DNA of 64,000 nt from Carboxylicivirga marina (GTDB taxonomy: Bacteria > Bacteroidota > Bacteroidia > Bacteroidales > Marinilabiliaceae). Positions 25,656-39,600 of the stretch are shown here, piece after piece (position 1 is the first letter of the stretch; the number at the start of each line of letters is the position of its first letter). A model generated the notes under the pieces. That model searched no databases and had not been told where the DNA came from. It was given only the letters and a program-made list of their open reading frames with translations. The translations under genes were made by a program, and so were the position numbers. The stretch spans positions 17,986 through 81,985 of the forward strand of contig NZ_JAENRR010000019.1 in the NCBI RefSeq assembly GCF_016612505.1, written 5' to 3'.

Positions 25656-26269
25656 TCCTCTCAGGCTAGCTTGACAACAATCGACCCTTATAAGGAACTA
25701 TAGCAGTCATAGGTAAGGGATGATGATGGTATAGCGTAAGGAATATCATCGGTCAAGCATAAGGAACTGGCGTTGTCAATTATTTGGGATGATTTGCTTT
25801 CATATGTTGGAACTCTGCTTTGATTTTAAAGTAAGGTGGTGCTTTGATACAAGTAACATCACACTTTTTGGGAAGCATGCTGTTACTTCATAAAAAGTTG
25901 CCTTATACTTTTGTGAAAGTTAGGTGTTACTTTTTCTCAAGTATGACTAAGCTTTTATACTTCCGTCTTCCGTCATAAAACAATCTGTGTTTAATCTGCG
26001 CCATCTGCTGTTTCAAACAAAATCCGTTATGGAAATGGCGACTTGCGAACAAGCAGCGTTTGATTGTTGAACTTCATCCTACCGCCTTCGATGGCATACT
26101 TTCCCATTTTTTCTTTAAAAGGGAAACATTATTAACATGTTGTGAATTCTTGATGCTTTTCTGACTTGACTAAGTTGGGATAATTTTGGAGTGTTGATAA
26201 CTATTTAAGTGATTTGCTAGCTTAAGTCATATTTTTTTCTACTTTAGTATCTGATAATCAAACCTTACA
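25656..26269. other. 614-bp gene-free region with scattered inverted and phased short repeats
   Basis: No credible reading frame in either strand. Visible structure: TTGACAAC at 25671-25678 with its inverse GTTGTCAA at 25772-25779; GCTTGAC at 25669 with GTCAAGC at 25752; a 10-bp palindrome CCTTATAAGG at about 25686; two copies of ATAAGGAACT about 70 bp apart; and near 25982-26010 three ATCTGYG-type units spaced 10-11 bp. It may be the scar of a lost mobile element or a regulatory region; dprA transcription must start near its right end. Confidence 0.45.
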
Positions 26270-27379
26270 TTGTCTGATCGCTTAAAATATCAAATTGGCA
26301 TAAGCCTGATAAAAGGTATAGGACCTAAATTAGCGCGAAACCTTGTTGCTTATGTTGGCGATGAGCAGGCTGTTTTCTCTCAAAGTTTAAGAGCTCTTTC
26401 AAAAATTCCGGGTATTGGTAATGGATTGGCAGGTGGCATTAAGTCGTCTGATGTTCTTGACAGGGCAGAACAAGAGTTAGAATTTATAGAGAAGCACGGT
26501 ATCCAAACTCTTTATTTTGCAGATGATAATTATCCTAAACGTTTGTCGTTTTGTGATGATGCACCAATCGTTTTATATACCAAAGGAGCTTCTAATCTGG
26601 ATGCAAGCAAAGTTCTGGCAGTTGTTGGAACCCGCAAAGCATCTGATGATGCTCGTATTAATTGTGAGAAGTTAATTGAAGGTATTGCGAACCGTCATCC
26701 GGGCACTGTGGTCGTTAGTGGATTAGCCTATGGTATTGATGTGTGCGCGCATCAGGCAGCCTTAAAATTTGGTTTGCCAACCTATGGCGTGATGGCACAT
26801 GGCTTAGATCGTATTTACCCTTCGTTGCATCGTAATGTGGCTAAAGATATGTTGTCAGAAGGTGGCTTGATAACAGAATTTACATCGGGTACTAAACCAG
26901 ATAGGCCTAATTTTGTTAGACGTAATCGTATTGTGGCAGGATTGGCAGATGCCTTAGTGATGGTAGAGTCGGGGATTAAAGGGGGCGCGATTATAACCTC
27001 ACGTATTGCAGAGTCATACAATCGTGATGTAATGGCATTTCCGGGAAAAGCCAATGATGAACTGTCGAAAGGGGGCAACTATTTGATAAAAAGAAATATA
27101 GCGGCATTGATTGAAGGTGTTGAAGATTTGGAATATTCACTGGGTTGGGAAAGTGAAGGAAAGGTAGATGCATTGCAGTCATCCTTGTTTCAGTCATTTA
27201 ATACGAAAGAAGAAGAAGTGCTGTATAATACAATTGTTGAAAATAAAGAACTAACAGCTAATGAGCTGTGTGTGAAAAGTGGACTGCCTGTGAGTAAAGT
27301 CAGTGCCACCATGTTATCTTTGGAGTTTGCAGGATTGGTCAAGTGCTTGCCGGGTAATGCATTTAGGTTGGTGAGATAG
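26270..27379 (+). CDS. dprA: DNA-processing protein DprA (Smf)
   Basis: A 369-residue DprA that binds incoming single-stranded DNA and loads RecA in natural transformation. N-terminal helix-hairpin-helix region (about 8-70: SLIKGIGPKLARNLV, IPGIGNGLA), Rossmann-like core (about 115-285: VLAVVGTRKASDDAR, VVSGLAYGIDVCAHQAAL, FVRRNRIVAGLADALVMVE, GGAIITSRIAESYNRDVMAF, PGKANDELSKGGNYLI), and a C-terminal winged helix (about 310-369). The start codon is TTG at 26270: the first in-frame ATG lies deep inside the Rossmann core, and the hairpin-helix region needs this start. Single gene; no other competence gene nearby. Confidence 0.94.
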   Translation: MSDRLKYQIGISLIKGIGPKLARNLVAYVGDEQAVFSQSLRALSKIPGIGNGLAGGIKSSDVLDRAEQELEFIEKHGIQTLYFADDNYPKRLSFCDDAPIVLYTKGASNLDASKVLAVVGTRKASDDARINCEKLIEGIANRHPGTVVVSGLAYGIDVCAHQAALKFGLPTYGVMAHGLDRIYPSLHRNVAKDMLSEGGLITEFTSGTKPDRPNFVRRNRIVAGLADALVMVESGIKGGAIITSRIAESYNRDVMAFPGKANDELSKGGNYLIKRNIAALIEGVEDLEYSLGWESEGKVDALQSSLFQSFNTKEEEVLYNTIVENKELTANELCVKSGLPVSKVSATMLSLEFAGLVKCLPGNAFRLVR

Positions 27380-27568
27380 TTGAAGTACGAAAGGTAGAGG
27401 GCAGCGTTGAGAGGTGAGAAATGTTACTGTGAGCAGTTTTGAGGGTGAGTAGTAGTGAAAACGACCCTTTTTTGTAAATCTTCAGTCAGAAAATCTTTTA
27501 GCAAATAGGGTTTTACCTATATATGAGCTGTAAAATAAAAATGTGGATAGAAGTAGGAACAAAAATGA

Positions 27569-27576
27569 TATTTTTG
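27569..27576 (+). promoter_or_regulatory. Candidate -7 element of the giant adhesin operon
   Basis: TATTTTTG fits TAnnTTTG and sits 57 bases before the ATG; the -33 region shows only TGTG near 27543. The 254-bp gap after dprA carries no other gene. Confidence 0.42.
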
Positions 27577-27633
27577 CGTAAGTAAAACCGAGTGCACAAG
27601 GAGAGTAAATATATATAAAATAAGTTAGGGGAT

Positions 27634-30600
27634 ATGGGCGTAAATACCCAAGCGTTAGGAAAGTTAAGGCTTATAGGAAGGATTGCATCATTGATGTTAA
27701 TCCTTAGTTTGTTGGTAGGAGTTGAAGCGATAGGCCAGGCCAATGTGAATGTTTGTCAGAATGGGGTTGTTCGATTAGCAGATTATCTAACACTAGATGC
27801 ATATGTTGTGGATGATAATGGGGATCTTAATGGGGCTCCTAATGGTCACCTGGAAAAGGGTTATTGGAGTAATACCGCCGGATTAACTTTCTCAAACATT
27901 AATGATCCGAATGCTATTATCAGTGGTTTTGAAGGATATAGCTTTGGGGATACCTTTACTTTGACTTGGTATCATGGACCTGATCAAACTTACGATATAA
28001 CTATAGAATTAACTAATATCGTATCTCCCGAATTTGAGTTGCGAAATGAAGCTAATACCACAAATGCTGTTTTGTTTTGCCCTAATGGAACGCCCAATTC
28101 ATATACCTTCAATGTTGTAGAGGTTCCTGAACCAGGCACCGCTACCATTAACGCAGTGGATTATGTGCTTCTCCATAATGACGGTACGCAAAATGAAATT
28201 ACAGGTGCGACAAATCCAGAAACTATTAATCTAAATGCAGGAAATATTGGGTATCAGAACGAAGATATATTCTTTGCTCTTGTTGAAAGTGGTTCATGTC
28301 TTGATATTACAACGAATAGAATTCAATTGGCTGAAGTAGATGCTGTTGCTGTTCAAATTCAGGGTGGAGGATCAGCATGTGATCCTGATGTCTTTGATGG
28401 AACTAATGTGCTGGAAGTATTACCATATGATCCGGGTAATTTTCAATTTGAATGGTTTTACGATAGTGATGCTGATCATAATAGTGGAAATGAATTTTCT
28501 ATTGGCATTGATAATACCTATACCCTAACAGGAGCCGACTCGCCTGGTTACTATTACGTTGATGTTAGTGGAGATTGTGATAATAACGGTACCCCGGAAT
28601 TAATTGTCAGGACAGCTGATGTTTATATCAGCAATGTGCCCTTACCACCAGTGAGTATTATTGATAATCCTTATGGTTCAGGTGTTTTTGGCATGTGTTT
28701 TACAGGAACGACTGCCATTAATCTGACTACAGAACTTGATGGTACAGTACCGGCGGGTATTACAGCACAATACAATTGGTTTCAGAATGGCCAGTTAATG
28801 TTTGAGAGTACAGGTTCTACATTTCCATTAAACAGTGATGAAAGCACTGCTGGCTATAATGCTTTTGGGCAATTTGTTGTTGAGATTTACAATGTGGATA
28901 ACCCGGAGTGTGTTAGTGTCTCTGAACCGGTACAGGTCAATATTGTAAATGCACCGCTTGCTTATAATGTAACAGGTACTGATATATGTAAATTAGCAAC
29001 TTCAACAACATCTATTAACATTGGTGTGGATAACAGTGAACCAGGTGTCAGGTACTTGTTATTACATAATGGAGTGGAAATAGAGTATGTTGATCGCAGT
29101 AGTACCGGATCTTTTATTTTCCCGACTGCAGTTAGTGCTTTTGGAACTTACACCGTAATTGCGCAATCAGGTACTTGCGCTGATGTGAGCATGACAGGTC
29201 AGGTTTCTATTTATCAGCAACCGTCTGTTTTCGATGTTAGCATACTCGAAGCTCAGCCGCATTGTGAAGGTACTAATTATACATTTGAGGTTTCAGGCTC
29301 AGAGACTAATGTGATTTATCGCCTTTTTAACGGAGCCACAGAAGTAGCTTCTCATATTGGAGATGGTAATCCCTTTAGTATTCCTAATATCTCAGCAAGT
29401 GGTACCTATTCATTGATTGGGTATTCAGCCATAGGTTCTTGTTCAACAACAATGAACCCTACTACAAGCATGACCATCAATGCTCTGCCAATACTATACA
29501 ATGTCACGGGAGCAGATGTTTGCGAAGGTATAACTGTTGATATAAGTTTAAGCGCAACAGAAGCTGGTGTAAGCTACTCATTATATGTTGATAATGGAGT
29601 TGGAAATACACTTGTTACTTCTCAAGTAGGTAGTGCCAATTTTACTGGAGTAAGTGCTGTTGGTACTTATACTATTTTGGCTACTAATACCATAACAGGA
29701 TGTGAGCGTTGGATGGATGGTGATGTAATTATTGATGCAGCACTTACCGATGTTTCGTTTCTTGCTGTTAGCCCTGGTTACGTATGTGGTACTGGTAATA
29801 TCACAATACCGGTTGGAGAGAAAGATGTATTATATACTTTGCATATCGATATTGGTGGTGGAGCCATTCCGGACGCTAAATACCCTCCTATTCTGGGGAA
29901 TGGCACAAATTCAGTGTCATTTAGCGGATTAAATGAAATTGCTAGTTATACCATTTTAGCAGAAAGAGGTACGTGTTCCCAGTTCTTGAGTGATGAACTG
30001 ATTATTGAGCAGCAGCCTATTAATCAGAATGTGACCTATCCGGTGAGCGCCTATTGTCAGGGTTTTCCTGGTGTACCAATAAATATTGAAACTACTGAGT
30101 TAGGTATTAATTACTTCTTGGTTGATGATGCAGGAAATGAGGTAGACTTCGTTACAGGTGACGGTAACCCAAGAAGTTTTGCCAATGTAACAGAAGGATT
30201 ATATTCAGTTGAAGCACGAACTTCGAGTTTAGGGTGTAATTTAATTATCGAAGATAACATTAACATCGTAGAGTTTGCCCTTGAAGCGGTTAATCCAAAC
30301 ATACCATCTGATTTATGTATTGATGATGGTCCGCAGCTTTTTACAGGGATGCCTAATCCTGGTCTTTCTCCTTCAACAACAGGTGAATACAAATTAATTG
30401 GCGCTGTAGGATTTGCTAGTCCACACAATATTAATATTTCCGCCGGTACCCTTTCTTTTGATCCAGCCGATGGTGCAGCAGGTACTTATATTATAGATTA
30501 CTATTATACCGACAATAATGGTTGTTTGCAGGAATTAAAGGGAAATGCCTTAACCATACATGATTTAAATAACGGGGTACTAAACATCGTAAGTTCGATA

Positions 30601-33600
30601 CCTGCTGAACCCTGTCAGGATGATAATACTGGTTATCCTTTAGTAGGTCAGTTAAATGGTTCGCCTGTGTCAGGTGTATTTTCATGTTCTACGCCTGCTG
30701 CTATTATATTAGATAGCGGTTCTTATAAGTTTAACCCATCTTTGGCTGGTAATGGGACACACACCATCTTCTTTGATTATACAGATCCAGTTACCAATTG
30801 TACAGGCTCGACCAGTATTATTGTTAATGTAGGTATACCAATTAGTATTGTTGGTTTAGCGAACGAATATTGTGCCAACGATAATACTGATTACCCATTA
30901 CGCGGATACATTGATGGGGTGCTGCCTCCAGCCACTGTTGATAATTCGACTTTTGAAATTATAGATCCTGGTAATAATACATTGGCATCCGGTATTGTTA
31001 ATAATACACAAAACTTCAATGCCAACCAATTAGTGACTTCAAATGGAGGAACCACAGGTGTGTATAAAGTGATATATCGCTACTATAGTGGATCTTGTTT
31101 AAATGAATTAATTCAGGAAATAACCATCACTAAGGCTCCTGATGCCTGGTTTACTTTTCCTAAAGATACAGACGGCGATGAAATTGATAAGTTCTGTATA
31201 AACCATGGGGGTGTTGAGTTAACAGCTGTTGATCCGGATATTGCGAATTATTCTTCACAGTTCTCGTTAAACGGTTCTATCATTGGAACTGGATTTAATA
31301 CACTTACAAGCACACTTAACCTATTTCCTTCTGATAATACGATTACCCATCGCGTGGATAATAACGGTTGTATTGAAACAGTTACCAGAACTTTTTCCGT
31401 AAGTGAGCCGAACGAATCTATTATCGGCTTATGCAGTGCGTATTTTGAAAGTGATGCATCTTTTACGATTTCAGCCAGTGAGCTTGAACAGAGTGTGGGT
31501 GTAGCTTCATTTGAGATGTTTGCCAGTGATGGTAGTAATGTTAACTGGTTAAATGATAACGGTGATAATACAGCAACGATCGATCCAGATGGTCATGTTG
31601 GTACAAATTACCGCGTTGTGATGACTTTTGTGAGTACAGGTAATGGCTGTGAGCAGGTGGTTGAAGGGGCCTTTGATATTTATCCACAACTGGACTTCTT
31701 AGGTATTTTCGATGGCGATAAAATTTGTAATACTTCAGGAATCATTACATTAACAGGTGTTTCAATGCCAGCTGGTGCTACAGCTTCATTTACTGCCATT
31801 GCCGGTTTAAGCAATACGGTTAATGGTGTGGCTACGATTGATCCTTCAGCTATGAGTATTGGGATCAATACTTTGGAATATATCTTAACAGGGGCTGATG
31901 GTTGTACGCATACAATCAGTAAACAAATCGAAATTATAGAGACACCTTCTGTTTTATTTGATGTGATGGGGGGTGGAGTGTATTGCAGTCAGGCAACTGT
32001 AGCTGGTCAGACTATTGGTTTAAACGGATCGTCACCAGGTGTTTCTTATGAATTGTTGTTGAATGGTGGTAGCCTATCAATTCCTGCAACGTTTGTTGGA
32101 ACAGGCAACTCATTTAATTTTACTGTTGATAATACACAAGGTGGTGCAGAGCGTTTGTTTACCGAAGAAGGAAATTATACAATAATAGCCAACATGGGAG
32201 GCTGTGCTGCTGTAATGAATGGCAGTGCAGATATTATCATTTACGAACTTGGTATAACTTTAGTTGATGTCACAGACGTGAGTTGCTTTGGAGGTTCTGA
32301 CGGAACCATCACTGTAGATGGTTTTGGTGGTAGTGGAAACTATGAATATTCCATTGATGGTACAAACTGGCAAAGTTCTACTGTGATATCTGGCCTAGCT
32401 ACAGGCGATAATCAAATTTCAATACGCGATCTTGATGTACCTGCTGCTAAGTGTTCGGAACATATTAATATATTAACCGTTACTATCGGGGAGCCTTTAT
32501 CAGTACTCAATGCAAATATCGTGTCAACAACGAATGTTGGTTGCACGCCATGTACGGCAGGTGTTGACTGTGAAGGAAGTGCCACCATCTCTATTTCCGG
32601 GGGAACACCTGATGGAACATTGCCTGATGGCTATACGATTATTTGGTCGACAGGTGGAACAGCCTTAACAGAAACGGGTATGCCGGTTGGCAACCACAGC
32701 GTAACAGTGACAGATGCGAATGGCTGTTCTACAACGATTGGTGTAACAATCGATAGTAATGCTCCACTGACTCTTGCAGAAGCTGCCGACCCAGCATTAC
32801 ATAATGATAATGTTTGTCACGCTGGAGTTGAAGGTTCTTACACAGTAACTGCAACAGGAGGATCTGGTGTCTATGAATTTTCATTAACTGATCCGGCAAC
32901 GACAGCTGAAGTTTGGCTACCAGCAAATGTTGGCACAGATGGCTATCGAGTAAATGGACTGTCAGCTGGAACTTATAACATTTGGGTACGCGATGCGGAT
33001 CCCTTATATAATAGATGTATCACACAGCTTGCTGCTCCGGTAGTGATTACAGAACCAGCTGCCTTAACTTTAGTGGAAGAATCACAGGTAGGAATTACAT
33101 GCAATGGTGCTAAGGATGGTAGTTTTATTGTGAGGGCTGCGAATGCTGCTTCCGGAACTTATGAATTTACAACAGATGATCCGGCTGTCGTAGCTGTACC
33201 AATTTGGAATCCTGCTAACAATGGAGTAGATGGTTATGAATTAGCACTACAAGGTGCAGGAAACTATACCGTTTATGTCCGCGATTTGGCTAATCCAACT
33301 TGTGGCTATGTTTCTGTTGATGTGATACTTATAGATGTTTCAGCCTTAAGTTATTCATTGGTTGAGCATTCGAATGTATCGTGTAATGCGGGTAATAATG
33401 GGCGATTGGAAGTTTTAGCTCAAGGAGGGAGTGGTAATTATGTTTATCAATGGTCCAATAACAGTGGAGTTGTAATTTCTAACGATGTTTTCATAGAAAA
33501 TCTGGATGTTGCGAATGGTCCTTATGAATTAACTATCACTGATGTGCCAAATTCTTGTGGACCTGTTATTCAAACTTTTACTATTACGGAACCTGCTGTT

Positions 33601-36600
33601 TTGGATGTTAATACTGTTAGCATCACCGATGCAGATTGTGCCGGTCAGGCGACTGGTACTATTGAAGTAGATGTCGTGGGAGGAGCTGAACCTTATAACA
33701 TTAGTTGGTCAAATGGAGTTGCGAATGTGGAAACCATCTCTGGATTAGCACCTGGTAACTATACAATTACTGTTGTTGATGATAATGAATGTAGCTATAA
33801 TAATGTCGCGGCACCATATGTAATAGCTCAGCTTGATCCAATTACTTTAGAAATTCCAACTGTTGTTACCAACAATATATGTAACGGAGAAAGTAATGGA
33901 AGCATCTCTGTAAAAGTTGATGGCGGTTCTGGCGATTATCAATTCAGACTGGAAGGTCCTGTAATTATTGACTGGGCGAATTCAAGTTCAGCCACTATGG
34001 ATGATTTTACTTTTACCGGCTTGATAGAAGGCAATTATAATTTGAAAGTTCGTGATGCCAATAATATCAACTGTGAATACCTGGTCGGTACTTATGCTCT
34101 TGTTGACCCTGCTCCAATTAGTTTAGTGTTAACGACTCTTTCAGATATCACTTGTTTTGGAGGAAATGATGGTTCAATAACGATCACTGCATCAGGTGGT
34201 TCTGGTACATATCAGTTTAATGTAGATAACGGCGGATATAATGCAGGTGATAATGCTGCAATATTTACAATAAATGGTTTAAGTGCAGGTAATCATACTA
34301 TCTGGGTAAGAGACTCAAAAGCAATAGGTTGTGATTATCAGCTGCTCCCAATCATAACGCTCACACAACCTGAAGTTTTAGATTTGACAATTTCTTCATT
34401 TACGAATGCTTCTTGTAATGGTGAGTTGGATGGCGAAGTCGTTCTTTCAGCCACAGGAGGAAGTGGTAATTATGATTACTCTAAAGATGGTGGATTAACT
34501 TGGGATGCCGGTTTAGGGGCAATTCATACATATAGTAACTTAAGTGCTGGTGCATATGTTTTTCAGGTGAGAGACAGAGATGCTGTTGCTTGCGCTGTCG
34601 ATACTGAAACGCATACACTTACGCAACCAACTGATTTCGCAACGACTTGTGTCACAACAGATGTTCAGTGTTTTGGAGAAGCGACGGGTCAATTAGCATT
34701 AACCACTGTTGGTGGTGTTGGTCCATTTGAGTATAGTATCGATGGAGGTACTAGTTGGCAAGCATCACCTATTACTGCATTGTCATCTGGTACATATGTT
34801 ATTGATGTAAAAGATTTAGGAACTGGTTGTGAGAAAAGTAACCAGATAGCAGTTGCTGATGCTACTATTAATGAACTGGCAAATGCTGCCATAACTATTG
34901 GAGCTGAAAGCATTACACCTGTAACGTGCAACGGTGGTACCGATGGAATTATTAATCTTCAAGGAAATGTAAGCGGTGGAGACGTTGCTCCAGCCGGTGA
35001 TTACTTATTTACCTGGTATAGAAAAGGGACACCTGATATTATTCATGATCAAGGTTATGGAATGGATCAGGTAACTAATTTATCACTAGGTACTTATTGC
35101 GTGATTGTTGAAGATGACAATGGCTGTACTGTGACTTCTTCAGATTATGTAGTTGCAGAACCATCTGCATGGAACGTAGCTTATACGCCGACTAACTTAA
35201 CAAAATACAATGGCGGAGATGGCTCTATAAATGTACACACATGCAGTGGCAGCAATGGAGGCTATTCAATTACTTGGGAGCAACAAGACGGGACACCACT
35301 TCCTGCCTTTGATAATATTTGGAATGTAACAAACTTTGATGCTGGTACATATCGATTTACGATAACAGATAGTAAAGGGTGTACTTATACAAGTATTGAC
35401 ATAACTTTAAGTCAGCCATTTGAATTTACCGTAACTGATCCAACAACGACCAGTACTAATATTACTTGTTACGGCTTAAATGATGGTGTAATTATTATCG
35501 AGATAATTCAAGGTAATGGCGATTACACGATTGATATTGTTGGTACTCTTGAAAAAGGTGGTACTCCTTATACTAATAATTTCAATCAGAATACCAATAC
35601 GTTTGTGATTACTGATCTGGAAGCTGGTTCCTATTATATTGAATTAACGGATAACATTTCTTCGGAAATCTTTATTTCAACGGTTGTTTTAGCACAACCA
35701 GATGAATTGACTATTGTACCTGTACCAACAGATATTATTTGTTATGGTGAAAATAATGGTGCACTATCAGTTGAACTTTCAGGTCACATTGACGGAGGAA
35801 CTGTCTCGTGGACAGCTGATAACGGATACGCAGTAGGTCCTGAAAGTATTTTAACTGCAACATCAAACTATTCTAAAACTAATTTACAAGCAGGTACTTA
35901 CACTGTTACTGTTACCAATGGTAATGGATGTCCGTCAGTGCAAGCTGTAGATATTATTATAAGTGAACCGAGTGATTGGAATGTAACAACCTTTGTTACA
36001 CCAGTTACAACCTTTGGGCATAATGATGGTACGGTAGAAGTTGATTTTCCACCTACTGGTAATACGGCGCCTTACACTATCGTTTGGGATAATGATCCAA
36101 CTCTAACTTCATGGTGGAGAAGTGGTTTATCAGCAGGCGATTATCAGTTTACTATAACGGATGCAACAGGTCTTTGTAAGTACACTGATATTTTAACCGT
36201 TACTGAACCGGATCAATTGCTGATCAACTTGGAAGGTGTTGATGCGACTTGCTATGATTTCAATAATGGTAGTATTGGAGTTGATATTATTTCAGGTAAT
36301 GCTGATTATCAGATAGAACTGACTGGTAATGACTATGAAGGGAATTCAGTTAACCAGATAATTAATGGTCTGGTTAAGGGTAACTATATGTTTACCGATC
36401 TTAAATCCGGAAACTATGATGTTATCGTTACCGATGCTGCCGGACAGACTTTAAGTAAGTCAGTTACAATAAACCAATTTGCACAATTGGATGTTGCAGT
36501 AACTTCCTCGCAGAATATAATATGCCATGGTGGTAATGATGGTGAAATTGAGGTTGAAACCGTAGGCTACGCCATTGATGAAGCAAACTCAACCATTAAC

Positions 36601-39600
36601 TGGACACGTACTGTACCATTTGGGTGGTCTGCTACTGGTTCGGTAGCAACCGAAAAACAGCAAACAGGTTTAGTGGCTGGAACATATACGATTAATGTAC
36701 AGAATGAGTTTGGGTGTATGAGTAATCCATTGGTCATCACACTGACTCAACCTGATGCTATTAGTGCCAGTCATGCTCTTACACATGTTTCAACAAGTGG
36801 GGCAACTGACGGACGCATTCTGATAAATAATGTTGAAAATGCCATTGGTGCTTATTCAGTGAGCTGGTATAAGGATGGTGTTTTAACAGGAGTAACAGGT
36901 GCTGATAATACCAACATCGGAGCCGGCACCTATTATTATGTGATTGAAGATACTAATGGATGTACGTATACCAGTTTGGATATTATTATCACCGAACCGG
37001 GAGCGTTAGTAGTCAGCGTAACAGATACAGATATTAATTGTTATGGTGCTGAAAATGGAATGATTACAGTTAATATTACCTCTGGTAATGCTCCATATTC
37101 CGTAAGTCTTAACGGTGTGCCTGATGATGGTACTGCTTTTGTAGAACAAAACGAAACGCTGACAACCAGTGAGTTCACTGGCTTGAAGCCAGGTGTTTAT
37201 CAGGTGACTGTGACAGATAATGCCTCTCAAACTTTTATAGAATCTTCTATAACAATCACACAAAACCCAGAAACTACGATTACACCGACACTGTCGGATA
37301 TTACATGCCATGGTGGTGTCAATGGTAGAATTGAGATTGCTTTGGGTGGTCATGAAGATGGTTCGGAGACATGGCAGGTCATTAACCCTAATAGTGCTCC
37401 TGTACCTACAACAACGATTGCTGCCGGAGCAGATGCTACTATACCAGGTAACTATCAGGTAATTGTAACGAATCAGGATGGATGTACAATTACAGAAACC
37501 TATACGATTACTGAGCCTTCGGCCTGGGATGTTCACCATACTGTTACTCATGTGTCTCCAACCGGCAATAACAACGGTGAAATTAACATTGATGTCTTAA
37601 CAGGTAATACACCTGATAGTTCTAAACCTGAGGATTATACGATTATATGGACAGGTCCTGTTGGTGCTACTTTAGTCAACGACCAACGCCTGCAAACAGG
37701 ATTACCGGCCGGTACGTATACCTATCGTATTGAGGATGCCAATGGCTGCATTTATGATTCAGGAGATATAATTCTTTCTGAACCAGACGCATTAACTGCT
37801 AATATAACTGAATCAGATGTTGATATTCAGTGTTATGGTGATGCCTTAGGTGAAATTGCTGTTTATATTCTTAGCGGAAATGAGCCATATATGGTTCAGT
37901 TAACAGGCGATGAATACGATGGTAATTTATTTAGTGATAGTCAAACAATAGCGAACAATACTGGAAGTTACCTTTGGGATAACTTAAAAGCTGGCGATTA
38001 CCAGATTCAGATTACTGACAATGCTGGTAATAGCTTTAGCCAGGCGGCTATTATTCTTAATCAACCTGTTCAGAATATTATTAATGAGAGCATTACGCAC
38101 TTAACATGTTATTCAGGTGATCAAGGTGCAGGCGAAATATCGATTCAACTCAATCGATATTTTTTAGCAGGTGACGAGGTGATATGGTCAGGACCAAATG
38201 GCATAATTAACAGTGAAACACTTTCTTTAGGAAGTGATATTGCTAAGCTCAATGTTTATACCGGAGGTGATTATACTTATACATTTATTGATGCCAACGG
38301 ATGTACTGTTTCAAATACAATAACTATAAATGAGCCTGATGCTTTTAATATTGACTGGGCCGTTTCTGATGTAACTGTTTATGGAAATAATGATGGAGTT
38401 ATTGATGTGCATACAGTAGAAGGTAGTAATGGAATTCCATATTCGATCAGCTGGGCTGATGATGCCAGTATTAGTGATTTCTTAAGAAATGATCTGGTAG
38501 GCGGAACTTATTCATTCACCATTACGGATACACCAACGGGTTGTGATACAACGATTACTGATGTGATTGTCAATCAGCCAAATCCTTTAATTGTTGCAGT
38601 TACTACACGTGATGCTGTTTGTTTTGGAGAAGCCAATGGTGAAGTTCAGGTTGAGTTCAGCTCGCATAATGGTGGTTATTATTATCAAATAACCGGAAAC
38701 CAGGATGATGGTGTAACTTATGACTCCGAACGTATTGACCCTGCTTCAGTGAATAGTACGGTAAATAGCCTTAAGGCCGGCACCTATACCATTGATGCTT
38801 ATGATAGTAAAGGTACGCATTATCACCAGGCTGGTATACGTATTGAGCAGGAAGCAGAAATAAGCTTGTCCGGAAGTATAAAAGATATTTCGTGTTATGG
38901 TGAGGCTGATGGTCGTGTGATTGTGACGCTAGATGGTCGTGCACCTGTATCGACTGATCATATTGTTTGGAGTGGCTCCAAAGGAACATTTGTGAGTGGT
39001 GCATTGCACGATGGAACAACTTATACAAATAATGTACTCGATCCAATTGCAACAAGTGAAACTTTCACGGTTACAGTAACCAGTGAACAAGGTTGTGTGT
39101 ATACCAATACCTATGTTGTTAATGAGCCTGATGAGTTGCATATTTCTATTGATGATATCAAGGATGTGACATGTTCGGGTGGCAATGACGGGCAAATTGT
39201 GACCAGCGTAAGTGGTCGATTAGCAGCTGCCTACCGTTACGACTGGTATCTGCATGACGGTACAGCATATCAGGATTATGAATTAGATGGTACTGCTACT
39301 ATTAGTGGTTTATCTGGAGGTGATTACCGTTTGGTAGTAACCAGTCTTGTTGATAATTGTACTGTAGAAGAAGCTGGTATTATTGTTAACGATGGTAATA
39401 CTATAACAATCACTGAAGATTTGACGCACATTAGCACTTGTGTTGGCGATAACAGTGGAATCATCTCTGTTAATGTTGCAGGTGGAATCGCTCCATATAC
39501 TGTAACTCTTAACGGACAAGGTGCAAAAACTGGTGATGGCACGGAAGCTTTAAACTTTAGCGAGTTATTTGCAGGAACTTATGTGATTGAAGTATTTGAT

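Noticed and set aside
37006..37551. 181-residue open frame antisense to the giant adhesin
   Set aside because: A shadow of the repeat codons in the sense frame; Cys/Arg/Ser-rich, no signal. The same holds for other antisense frames in 30-49 kb.
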